Shown: positions 52,257-61,100 of the stretch, piece after piece
How the letters are laid out: each line of letters starts with the position of its first letter
How positions within the stretch are numbered: position 1 is the stretch's first letter
Assembly: GCA_023402015.1 (NCBI GenBank)
Contig: JAEXCU010000015.1
Location: 67,912 to 131,911 of the forward strand
Length of the DNA: 64,000 nucleotides
Reading direction: 5' to 3'
Source of the DNA: Pseudomonadota bacterium
GTDB taxonomy: Bacteria > Pseudomonadota > Alphaproteobacteria > Rs-D84
Translations under genes and position numbers: made by a program
Notes under the pieces: model-generated
What the model was told of the DNA's origin: nothing
The model's database searches: none
The model's input: only the letters and a program-made list of their open reading frames with translations

Positions 52257-53798
52257 CTATTGAATACGTACAACGCTGCAACTGGCACCACTGAATTTTA
52301 ACAGTTGGTCGCACAGTTTTTGCGCCGTATCTATGTCTGACAACGGCCCAATGCGCAGACGATACAGACGTGCCGTGGATGAATCCGCACCTAAATCGCC
52401 AACGCCTTGTTCGTCAACCGCAAAGAACACCATGTCTTTGTACGGTGTCAGCAATCCCTGGCCGTCTTCGCCACTGAATTTTGCCAACATGCCCGTCCAA
52501 TAATCGTCCAGTGCCTTGACAGATGTATCGGCCTTTAATTCAACGGCAACACCTGTTTGGTTGCTGGTAATCAATGGAATGTTTGATTGGGGCAGATAAG
52601 AACCCGCGGTCAAACGCGCCGTTGGCATCATAGAAACGCCATTGGTGCCATATGTTTGGGACGCGGCGGTTGAAAATCCGGCCGGCAAATAATATCCGGT
52701 TGTTGCATTGTTTGATGTATTGCCAATCATAACCGGTGTGCCTGTATAACTGACACCGGCCGCGTTAATTGCCGCCTGGTCCATGCTGTATGCAATATTA
52801 TTCAGCGATTGGCCCGACATCATGGATTGGGCAACATTTGCCTCGGCCAATGCCATGACAGATGCAGTATCGGCAATCAAGAACGGTTTTTCTCGTTTTT
52901 TGATGCAAACGATGCGCTGACCACTGCGCAGGACCATGTCGCCAACGGCCTCTACAATTAATAATCTGCCGTCTTCGCCGTCTGTGCGGAAACCAACGGG
53001 GGATTCGCCGCCTTCAACCAACAGGGATACAACCGGGCGCTGGGTCATGGCGATTACTTTGTCGCCAAAGTCAATGTATGTAAATATGCGGTCGCGCCAT
53101 ACACGCTCGGGTGCAATTACGTAATCATCCGGATTGGGAACAAATATATCCAAATCAAATCTGAATTCAGACGGGTCAATCTTCATTGATTTTATCCAAC
53201 CGTAATCTTCGCCGTCAACACCGATTGTCGTACTGCCCGATTTTGCCTTTTTAAATATTGAACTGGCGCCGCCACCTGTGGTTGCAGTTGATGCAGTTGC
53301 GTTTGGCAATGTTGCGTTGCCGTCTAAAACGACGTCAACCTGGGAATATGTAATTTCGCTGGAATTAGATGGTTCGCTGCGCAGATAAAAGATATATTTA
53401 TTTCCCGATTTACCCGTCACAATCAGGTTTGTATCAGATCCTTGGTTGCTGGCCTCAGGACTGATGAACATTGTGCGGTCGCCCTGGTTTGCCTCAATCG
53501 TGAACAGACCCTGGTTTCCGATAACTGCGTCGGCGATTTGTTCGCCATTTGGCAATGAAACCATTGTAACCATTCCATTCCGCAGTTTAATTGGCAAAAC
53601 ACTGCCTGTGCCCCAACTCAGTTGTGCATATCCTGGCTTAATACTGCCCGATGCCATATTTGCGGTTGGGTTATCCCATGCCTCTTGCACACCGTAATTT
53701 GTGCCGGCGGCCATGACGGTCATGGGCGCGCCCAGCACGCAACATGCCCCCAGGCAGAAAACGGAAACATTTAATTTAACTGCTTTTGAGAATGTCAT
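52257..53798 (-). CDS. virB9: VirB9-like type IV secretion protein with SPOR-like end
   Basis: 513 aa. A signal peptide (VFCLGACCVLGAPMTVMAAG) precedes a VirB9/CagX-type beta region: the N-terminal part (VQEAWDNPTANMASGSIKPG) and the core APERVWRDRIFTYIDFGDKV with VEGGESPVGFRTDGEDGRLL. A long Ala/Ser/Thr/Asn-rich middle (about 300-400) leads to a C-terminal SPOR-like domain (LYRLRIGPLSDIDTAQKLCD). VirB9 normally forms the outer-membrane core ring and is about 280 aa. The SPOR-like addition suggests binding to peptidoglycan. Confidence 0.75.
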   Translation of the reverse strand: MTFSKAVKLNVSVFCLGACCVLGAPMTVMAAGTNYGVQEAWDNPTANMASGSIKPGYAQLSWGTGSVLPIKLRNGMVTMVSLPNGEQIADAVIGNQGLFTIEANQGDRTMFISPEASNQGSDTNLIVTGKSGNKYIFYLRSEPSNSSEITYSQVDVVLDGNATLPNATASTATTGGGASSIFKKAKSGSTTIGVDGEDYGWIKSMKIDPSEFRFDLDIFVPNPDDYVIAPERVWRDRIFTYIDFGDKVIAMTQRPVVSLLVEGGESPVGFRTDGEDGRLLIVEAVGDMVLRSGQRIVCIKKREKPFLIADTASVMALAEANVAQSMMSGQSLNNIAYSMDQAAINAAGVSYTGTPVMIGNTSNNATTGYYLPAGFSTAASQTYGTNGVSMMPTARLTAGSYLPQSNIPLITSNQTGVAVELKADTSVKALDDYWTGMLAKFSGEDGQGLLTPYKDMVFFAVDEQGVGDLGADSSTARLYRLRIGPLSDIDTAQKLCDQLLKFSGASCSVVRIQ

Positions 53799-53824
53799 AA
53801 CAATTCCTTCCCTTAATCATGCGA

Positions 53825-54505
53825 TTATAAACCGCTGTTATTTAAATAACCGGTATCCAGTGGATCGCCATTGCCGGATTCAATTCTGTATTCTGCAACG
53901 CGGATGCCCAACGGGTTATTCAGGCGGTCTGACCATTTTATTGTCGCGTCGCCATCCAATTCCAATCTTAATACAATTGTATAATCTTTTTTATCTATCT
54001 GTCCATCACTATTTGCGCAGAAATAACTGAAACTGACGGCATAGGTATCATTTGAACGCGGGGCAATGGCACCGGGCTGGAATTCCACAGGACATGTGAA
54101 TTCAAAATCTGGCACATCGTTCATTAATGCCGTCCATAAATTCGTTTGGGTAAATGCATTGTAAACATCCGACGTGGACCATGTGCGAACAATTCCATTT
54201 TCGTCATTGTTCCATTTTTGACACATTGTTTTTGTGTTCGGGACGATTTCATTGCGCGCCTTGATATATTCGCGTATAAATGCCCGTTTATAAATATCCA
54301 GATTTTCATCCGTTGGCGGTAATTCAGCCAACCGGATTTCCAAATCGCTGCGCGGTTGTGTCATCAAAAAGAACACCTGGGGGCGGTTCAGTGGGAACAT
54401 TTTATACAATGTAATAATTAAAACCACCACCACGACCAACGCCGCGGCAAAGACAAATGTCATTATACGTGATAGCAAAGTTGGCGGTTCTATGCGGTCT
54501 GGCAA
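53825..54505 (-). CDS. virB8: VirB8-like type IV secretion protein
   Basis: 226 aa from a TTG start at 54505, chosen because AAGGGGGAG lies 7 bp upstream; no ATG in register has an SD. A short cytoplasmic end and one membrane helix (MTFVFAAALVVVVVLIITLY, about 15-34) precede the periplasmic NTF2-like domain, which ends with the family signature RLNNPLGIRVAEYRI. VirB8 is an inner-membrane assembly factor of the channel. It begins the unit virB8-virB9-virB10; the ATPases and VirB6 are not in this window. Confidence 0.85.
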   Translation of the reverse strand: MPDRIEPPTLLSRIMTFVFAAALVVVVVLIITLYKMFPLNRPQVFFLMTQPRSDLEIRLAELPPTDENLDIYKRAFIREYIKARNEIVPNTKTMCQKWNNDENGIVRTWSTSDVYNAFTQTNLWTALMNDVPDFEFTCPVEFQPGAIAPRSNDTYAVSFSYFCANSDGQIDKKDYTIVLRLELDGDATIKWSDRLNNPLGIRVAEYRIESGNGDPLDTGYLNNSGL

Positions 54506-54645
54506 CGTTTTTCTCCCCCTTGGATAAATGAATTGTAGACAAAATTGCGGCAATGGTGCAAGTAAAAAGTGCGCCAAATCTGTATTTTGCGGTCCAAAAA
54601 ATCTGGTTTGGTCAGACAATATAAAAATGGGTGATTAATTTTTGC

Positions 54646-54674
54646 TTGCACGGGGCCGAAGAAAATCATATAAT
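54646..54674 (+). promoter_or_regulatory. promoter P1 of tRNA-Trp/secE/nusG
   Basis: TTGCAC (54646-54651), a 17-bp spacer, TATAAT (54669-54674). Confidence 0.75.
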
Positions 54675-54683
54675 ACTTTCCAC

Positions 54684-54711
54684 TTGATTTTTTATATTGC
54701 TGTGCTATTCT
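54684..54711 (+). promoter_or_regulatory. possible second promoter of tRNA-Trp/secE/nusG
   Basis: TTGATT (54684-54689), 16 bp, TATTCT (54706-54711), downstream of the stronger promoter. Confidence 0.45.
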
Positions 54712-54767
54712 AGCGCAGACTATTGGGGTATAGCGGTACAAAAGACAGGTAAATATTGCATGAAATT

Positions 54768-54841
54768 AGGGGCATAGTTCAACGGTAGAATATCGGTCTC
54801 CAAAACCGCGGATGAGGGTTCGATTCCTTCTGCCCCTGCCA
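54768..54841 (+). tRNA. tRNA-Trp (anticodon CCA)
   Basis: 74 nt including an encoded 3' CCA. Acceptor AGGGGCA pairs with TGCCCCT, discriminator G; the anticodon loop CTCCAAA gives CCA; the T-arm has GGTTCGATTCC. It lies directly upstream of secE, the usual alphaproteobacterial order, but no tuf gene precedes it. Confidence 0.95.
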
Positions 54842-54892
54842 GATTTCTGGGCTTTAATAGTCGCAAGTTTGGACAAAATTGGATAAAATTTT

Positions 54893-55072
54893 ATGAAGAA
54901 AATACTAGAATACATCAAATCAGTACGCAGCGAATGGTTTAAAATTGTATGGCCGTCGCGCGACAGTGTTATTCGTGCAACAATCATGATTCTGGTTTTT
55001 TCTGGTTTGGCTGCACTGTTCTTTTTTGTGATTGACAGTGTGTTAAACGCGATTGTTGGGTGGATTTTCTAA
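54893..55072 (+). CDS. secE: preprotein translocase subunit SecE
   Basis: 59 aa, the short single-helix form. YIKSVRSEWFKIVWPSRDSV is the conserved amphipathic part before the membrane helix (IMILVFSGLAALFFFVID). It holds SecY together in the SecYEG channel. It sits between tRNA-Trp and nusG. Confidence 0.95.
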   Translation: MKKILEYIKSVRSEWFKIVWPSRDSVIRATIMILVFSGLAALFFFVIDSVLNAIVGWIF

Positions 55073-55095
55073 AAAAACGGTCAAAGGAAGTGCAT

Positions 55096-55629
55096 ATGGA
55101 AAATAAAATGCAATGGTTCGTGGTCAATGTTCACACCGGTTGCGAAGACAAAGTTGCCCGCGGTTTGCGTGAACAAATTGATAAACGCCGCTTGAACGCA
55201 CTGTTTGGTGAAATTTTGGTGCCAACGCGCGAAGTTAATGAAATCAAGGCCGGTAAACGTGTTAAATCCGAAAAAAAGTTTTTTCCTGGATACATTGTTG
55301 TTCAAATGGTTATGAATAACGAAACGTTTTCGTTGGTCAAACTGATGCCCCAGGTTGTTATGTTTTTGGGCGCAAAAAATAAACCAATTGCTGTCAGCGA
55401 AGAAGAAGCCCGCCGTTTGCAAAAACAGGTTGAAGAAGGCAGCGTTATTACGGATGATATTGAATACGATGTCGGTCAAGAGGTTCATGTTATTGACGGG
55501 CCATTTGCCGGATTCAATGGCATCGTGTCAGAGGTTGATAATTTAAAGCAGAAAATGACCGTAACAATTTTGGTCTTTGGGCGCGAAACCAGTGTTGAAT
55601 TAGATTTCAGCCAGGTTGAAAAAGTTTAA
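55096..55629 (+). CDS. nusG: transcription termination/antitermination protein NusG
   Basis: 177 aa from ATG 55096 behind AAAGGAAG. The NGN domain (MQWFVVNVHTGCEDKVARGL, KKFFPGYIVVQMVM) is followed by a KOW domain (GQEVHVIDGPFAGFNGIVSE). It binds RNA polymerase and links it to Rho or ribosomes. Second protein gene of the tRNA-Trp-secE-nusG-ribosomal unit. Confidence 0.97.
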   Translation: MENKMQWFVVNVHTGCEDKVARGLREQIDKRRLNALFGEILVPTREVNEIKAGKRVKSEKKFFPGYIVVQMVMNNETFSLVKLMPQVVMFLGAKNKPIAVSEEEARRLQKQVEEGSVITDDIEYDVGQEVHVIDGPFAGFNGIVSEVDNLKQKMTVTILVFGRETSVELDFSQVEKV

Positions 55630-55735
55630 TCGGGAAACCGACGGGCGTGTGTAAGGCGCGCAATCGTGGTGGATTTGCCAAATCGTACCACGGACACAAC
55701 CAGGTGCATCTGCATCATACAAAATGGAGTGAAAA

Positions 55736-56167
55736 ATGGCAAAAAAAGAAGTAAAGGGAATGGTCAAATTGGTCGTTCCTGCAAAACAGGCGAATCCTGC
55801 GCCACCGATTGGGCCCGCGTTGGGTGCCGCCGGTGTTAACATCGCGGAATTCTGCAAACAGTTTAACGACAAAACGGCTGATAAAGAACCGGGTATGCCG
55901 ATTCCATGCATTATCACTGTTTATACGGACCGCAGTTTTGAATTTATTATGAAACTGCCACCTGTGTCGTACTATATTAAAAAGGCATTAAAACTGAAAC
56001 TGGGTTCTAAAAAACCGGGCCGTGATTTTGTCGGCACAATTTCCCAGGATCAAATCAAACAGATTGCCGAAGCAAAAATGCCGGACTTGAATTGCTCTAC
56101 CATTGAATCTGCAATGAATATCGTTGCCGGTCAATGCCGTTCTATGGGCGTAAAGGTGGGGGAATAA
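55736..56167 (+). CDS. rplK: 50S ribosomal protein L11
   Basis: 143 aa. PAKQANPAPPIGPALGAAGV is the L11 signature, and the C-terminal rRNA-binding half ends CRSMGVKVGE. TGGAGTG precedes the ATG. It binds the GTPase-associated centre of 23S rRNA. The 106-bp gap to nusG contains a hairpin-rich leader. rplA follows after 3 bp. Confidence 0.97.
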   Translation: MAKKEVKGMVKLVVPAKQANPAPPIGPALGAAGVNIAEFCKQFNDKTADKEPGMPIPCIITVYTDRSFEFIMKLPPVSYYIKKALKLKLGSKKPGRDFVGTISQDQIKQIAEAKMPDLNCSTIESAMNIVAGQCRSMGVKVGE

Positions 56168-56170
56168 GAC

Positions 56171-56845
56171 ATGAAACAGACAAAAAGACAAAAGACATGG
56201 GCAAATCTGGATACTGACAAAGTGTATTCTTTGACAGATGCCATTGAAACTTTGCGCGGATACACGTCCAAAAAGTTTGACGAAAGTCTGGAAATCGCAA
56301 TCCGTTTGGGTATTGATGTAACCAAGGCTGATCAAAACATCCGCGGTATGTTGTCCCTGCCGAATGGTACGGGTAAAACAGTCCGCGTTGCGGTGTTTAC
56401 TGTCAACAGTGCTGACGAAGCCACCAAGGCTGGTGCAGATGTTGTTGGCGGCGAAGACCTGATTGAAAAGGTTGCGGCCGGTGAAATCAATTTTGATCGT
56501 GTTATCGCAACACCGGATATGATGCCGAAAATGTCAAAAATTGCACGCGTTTTGGGACCCAAGGGGCTGATGCCGAACCCGAAGTTGGGTACGGTTACCA
56601 ACAACGTTGCCGAAGCAGTTAAAACAGCCAAGGCAGGTCAGATTGAATATCGTGCGGAAAAGAAAGGTATCATTCATGCCGGTATCGGTAAAATGTCCTT
56701 TGCAACAGACAAATTGGTTGAAAATGCAAACGCATTGATTGACCAATTGAAAAAGGTAAAACCTGCATCATCCAAGGGTCAATATATCTTGGGCGCCGCC
56801 GTTGCGACAACCCAGGGACCGGGTTTAAAGGTTGATGTAAAATAA
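56171..56845 (+). CDS. rplA: 50S ribosomal protein L1
   Basis: 224 aa. Contains DESLEIAIRLGIDVTKADQN, LPNGTGKTVRVAVF and the L1 signature KIARVLGPKGLMPNPKLGTV. It forms the L1 stalk at the tRNA exit and usually represses its own operon. The SD is supplied by the end of rplK (GGGGGAA). Confidence 0.97.
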   Translation: MKQTKRQKTWANLDTDKVYSLTDAIETLRGYTSKKFDESLEIAIRLGIDVTKADQNIRGMLSLPNGTGKTVRVAVFTVNSADEATKAGADVVGGEDLIEKVAAGEINFDRVIATPDMMPKMSKIARVLGPKGLMPNPKLGTVTNNVAEAVKTAKAGQIEYRAEKKGIIHAGIGKMSFATDKLVENANALIDQLKKVKPASSKGQYILGAAVATTQGPGLKVDVK

Positions 56846-57051
56846 TAAGTCGCGGTTCGGCAATTTGCCGGACCGCGCAACAGATTTCTGTCCAAGACTG
56901 ATGGTGCCAGCAGGCTTAATTTCCATCATAGACAAAGAAAAAATTCTTTGGGGCAGGAAAAGGCCCCATCCCGGGCAAAACCGGATGGAAAGTTTAACGA
57001 AACAGGGATTTTGGAATTTTTAATTCTGAAATCTGAAAAAGGGATAAAGAT
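56846..57051 (+). promoter_or_regulatory. rplJL leader (L10-leader-like)
   Basis: About 205 bp without a gene. It opens with a strong hairpin (CGCGGTTCGGC with GCCGGACCGCG, no T-run), then the segment around 56896-56935 (AGACTGATGGTGCCAGCAGG, CTTAATTTCCATCAT) at the position where the L10-L12 complex binds its own mRNA in other bacteria. A CCCCAT/GATGG region follows before the rplJ SD. Confidence 0.6.
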
Positions 57052-57528
57052 ATGAGACGCGAAGAAAAATCAGATTTGATTTCAGCGTTGCAGTCGTCCT
57101 TGAAAGAAGCGAACGGTGTTTTCGTTATTGAAAACCATGGCTTGACTGTGAAAGAAATGGAAAGCCTGCGCAATGAATTGCGCCCATTGGTTTCCATCTT
57201 TAAAGTCGTTAAAAACCGTTTGATGAAATTGGCGTTGCAAGACACCGATTTCGCACCTGTATCCGATATGATGAAACGCCCGACCGCCGTTGCAGTTGCA
57301 ACAGACGGATTGGCCGTTACCAAAGTGTTGGCTAAATTCGCCGAAGAACATCCGAATTTGACCATCGTCGGCGGTAAAATGGATGCAGATGTTCTGGACA
57401 AAGACGGAATTGTGCAATTATCCAAACTTCCTTCCTTGTTGGAAATCCGCGGCACGATTGCGCGTATCCTGGTGGAACCGGGTTCTCGCTTGGCGCGTGT
57501 TTCTGCAGAATATGGAAAGAAAAATTAA
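57052..57528 (+). CDS. rplJ: 50S ribosomal protein L10
   Basis: 158 aa. The N-terminal rRNA-binding domain (ENHGLTVKEMESLRNELRPL, VVKNRLMKLAL) and the C-terminal helix that binds L7/L12 dimers are both present. AAGGGA precedes the ATG. Cotranscribed with rplL. Confidence 0.97.
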   Translation: MRREEKSDLISALQSSLKEANGVFVIENHGLTVKEMESLRNELRPLVSIFKVVKNRLMKLALQDTDFAPVSDMMKRPTAVAVATDGLAVTKVLAKFAEEHPNLTIVGGKMDADVLDKDGIVQLSKLPSLLEIRGTIARILVEPGSRLARVSAEYGKKN

Positions 57529-57575
57529 AATTTATCAGAATGATTACATTCTGATTACCTAAATAGGAGCTTAAA

Positions 57576-57941
57576 ATGGCAGACATTCAGAAATTAGTTG
57601 AAGAATTGTCAAAATTGACCGTTTTGGAAGCAGTTGAATTGTCCAAAGCGTTAGAAGAAACATGGGGCGTCAGTGCCGCCGCCGCTGTTGCAGTTGCAGC
57701 AGGCCCGGCCGCCGCAGCCGCCGAAGAAAAAACAGAATTTGACGTTGTACTGGCCGAAGTTGGTGCAAACAAATTGGCTGTTATCAAGGCTGTGAAAGAC
57801 ATCACAGGTTTGGGATTGGGCGAAGCCAAAGCATTGGTTGAATCCGCACCCAAGGCCGTGAAAGAAGCAGTTGCCAAAGACGAAGCTGAAAAAATGAAAG
57901 CAACGTTGGAAGCAGCGGGCGCCAAAATTGAATTGAAATAA
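57576..57941 (+). CDS. rplL: 50S ribosomal protein L7/L12
   Basis: 121 aa. An N-terminal dimerisation helix (LVEELSKLTVLEAVELSKAL), an Ala-rich hinge (VAVAAGPAAAAAEEK), and the C-terminal factor-binding domain (VIKAVKDITGLGLGEAKALV). It recruits translation GTPases. TAGGAG precedes the ATG. Confidence 0.98.
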   Translation: MADIQKLVEELSKLTVLEAVELSKALEETWGVSAAAAVAVAAGPAAAAAEEKTEFDVVLAEVGANKLAVIKAVKDITGLGLGEAKALVESAPKAVKEAVAKDEAEKMKATLEAAGAKIELK

Positions 57942-58118
57942 TTCAATTTGGAACCACGTGTTCCGAAATAATGATAAGCCGCGATATATTGCGGCACAAC
58001 GCCACAGCCCGCCCGGGAATTTTTCCCAGGCGGGCGCCAAGGCGTAAAAGCATATATAAAAAATGGCGGTATTGCACCGCGTCGTTTGCAAAACGCACAA
58101 AAAAAAGGATTGAGACCC
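57942..58118 (+). promoter_or_regulatory. rplL-rpoB spacer with hairpins
   Basis: 177 bp without a gene. Hairpins: GGAACC with TGTTCC around ACG (57951-57965), CCGCGATATATTGCGG (57978-57994), and a strong GCCCGCC...GGCGGGC stem (58007-58034). It lies where many bacteria have a partial terminator or RNase III site that lowers rpoB expression relative to rplJL. Confidence 0.5.
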
Positions 58119-61100
58119 ATGGCAGTTATCCAGAAACTTAGAAAATCTTTTGGAAAAAGTTTTTTGCAAACTCCGCTTCCTGATTTAGTTGAAATTCAAT
58201 ATAATTCTTATAAAGACTTCTTACAGGCTGATGTAGAGCCCCAGAACCGCAAAAATATTGGGTTGCAAAACGTTTTCTCGTCCATGTTCCCAATCAAGGA
58301 TTATGCCGGCATTGCCGATTTGGAATTCGTTGAATATACCTTGGACAAGCCTGTTTATAACGTAAAAGAATGCATGCTGCGTAATATGACATATTCCAGC
58401 AAGCTGAAATTGAAGCTGAGATTGATTTTATGGGATGTCGCCGAAGATGGCAAAAAGACTTTGCGCGATATCAAAGAACAAGAAATATTTATGGGCGAAG
58501 TGCCGTTAATGACAGAACGCGGCAGTTTTATCGCATCCGGTGTTGAACGCGTTATTGTTTCCCAGATGCATCGTGCCCAGGGTGTTGTGTTTGCCACAAC
58601 CAAAGAAGCCAAGGTTGCAGGGAATCCGACGACATATACCGCGCGTATTATCCCAGAACATGGCAGTTGGATTGACTTCGAGGAATACAAAGGCATCATT
58701 TACGTTCGTATTGACCGCCGCCGCAAAGTACCGGCAACTGTGCTGTTGCGTTGCCTGCCGGCCGCAGAAGATGAAAAGAAATGGGCCGCCGACCCACGCA
58801 AAGCCGCCATCCGCGGAATGAGCGAAACAGAAATTCTGTCCGCATTTTATAAACGTATACCGTTGAAATTCGACGGCAATATGTGGCGTGGCGAAACATC
58901 TGTGTTCGAAGGACTGGATAAATACCGTTTGAACTATGATTTAATTAATCCCAAAGATAAAAAGCCATTGGCCAACAAAGGCGACCGTTTGAATAACAAA
59001 CGCCTGACTAAAATTATGTCGGCATCCAAAGAATTTGGAATTATGCCAGACAGCCTGGTTGGTGAATACCTGTTTGACCCGATTATGAACGGCGGCGACG
59101 TTGTTTTCCCGGCGGGTACAGAAATCACCGAAGAAATCTTGGCCGATTTGGAAAAGATGAATGTTAAAGAAATCTCGCTGATTTCTATTGATAACACAAC
59201 AATCAGCGCGCACATGCGCAACACATTGATGGCCGATAAAACCACCAATCGTGAAGAAGCACTGATTGAAATTTATAACATCATTCGTCCGGGTGAACGC
59301 CCAACACTGGAAGCGGCGATTAATCTGTTCATGCGCCAGGGATTTGACGCATCTTACTATGATTTGTCCGCAGTTGGTCGCTTTAAGATGAACAAACGTT
59401 TGAAAATTGATTCTGGCAAAAAGCCCGAAGATGAGCGTTTGCTGACCAAGGGCGATTTCTTGGCCGTGTTGAAAACACTGACCAACATTATTGACCGCAA
59501 AGATACAGTTGATGATATTGATAACCTGTCAAACCGTCGTGTTCGCACGGTTGGCGAATTGCTGGAACAGAATTTCCGCACAGGTATGGTTCGTATTGAA
59601 CGCCTGGTTCGTGAAAGTCTGTCTTCACCAAACATTGCAAATATGCAGCCCCAGGATGTTATTAACGTTAAACCATTAATGTCGTTGGTATCTGAATTCT
59701 TGGGTACATCACAATTGTCCCAGTTTATGGATGCGTATAATCCGCTGTCTGAACTGGAACACAAACGTCGTATATCTGCGCTGGGGCCGGGCGGGTTAAA
59801 TCGTGAACGCGCCGGAATTGATGTCCGCGACGTTCATCCGACACACTATGGTCGTTTGTGCCCAATTCACACACCCGAAGGCGCGAACATTGGTTTGATT
59901 AACCATTTGGCATCTTATGCCCGCGTGAATCCATATGGATTTATTGAAACGCCGTATTACGTTGTTGAAAACAGCAAGATTACCGACAAAATGGTATATC
60001 TGACGGCCGACGAAGAATTGGGACATAAAATTGCCCAGGGTAATACCCCGACAACATCTGCGGGTGTTTTGGCCGAAGATATGGTAACGGCCCGTGTTGA
60101 CGGCGAATTTACCATGGTGCCAAAAAATGAAATTGACCTGATTGACGTTGAACCGCGTCAGGTGGTGTCCATTGCAACCGGATTAATCCCGTTCGTTGAA
60201 AATGACGACGCGAACCGTGCATTGATGGGTTCGAACATGCAACGCCAGGGCGTGCCTTTGTTGCGCGTTCAGGCGCCATTGGTTGGAACGGGTATTGAAC
60301 GCGAAGTGGCACGTGATTCACGCACCGGCGTTGTTGCCAAGCACAGCGGTGTTGTTGAATCTGTTGATGCAAACCGCATTGTGGTAAAATGCATGAACAG
60401 CCGCAACGTCGTAACCGGTGTTGATATTTACAATCTGGAAAAATTTGAACGTTCCAACAGTGAAACCCTGATTCATCAGAAACCATTGGTCAAGGTTGGC
60501 GACCGCATTTCCGCGGGCGACATTATTGCCGACGGTTCATCTATGAACTATGGTGAATTGGCATTGGGCCGCAACGTATTGGTGGCATTTATGCCATGGC
60601 GTGGATATAACTATGAAGATTCTATTGTTATTTCCGAACGCATTTCCCGCGACGACGTTTTCACATCTGTCAAGATTGTTGAAAAAGAATTTAAAGTTCG
60701 CGATACCCAATTGGGCCCAGAAAGTTTCACACGCGACATTCCAAACGTTGGTGAAGAAGCACTGAAAAATCTGGACGAATCCGGTATTATTTATGTTGGT
60801 GCACGCGTAAAACAGGGCGACATTTTGGTTGGCCGTGTTTCACCGAAATCCGAAACGTTGTTGACCCCCGAAGAAGCGTTGCTGCGCAACATCTTTGGTG
60901 AAAAGGCCTTGAATGTTAAGGATACATCACTGCGCGTTGGACCGAACGAAGAAGGTACAGTTATCGGTGTTAACGTTTTGACACGCCACGGCGTCAAGAA
61001 AGACGAACGCACCCAGATGATTGAACTGCAAAAAATTGAAAAAATTAACAAAGACCGCGAAGAAGAAACTTCTATCATTGAAAAGGGCTTTGCAGACCAG

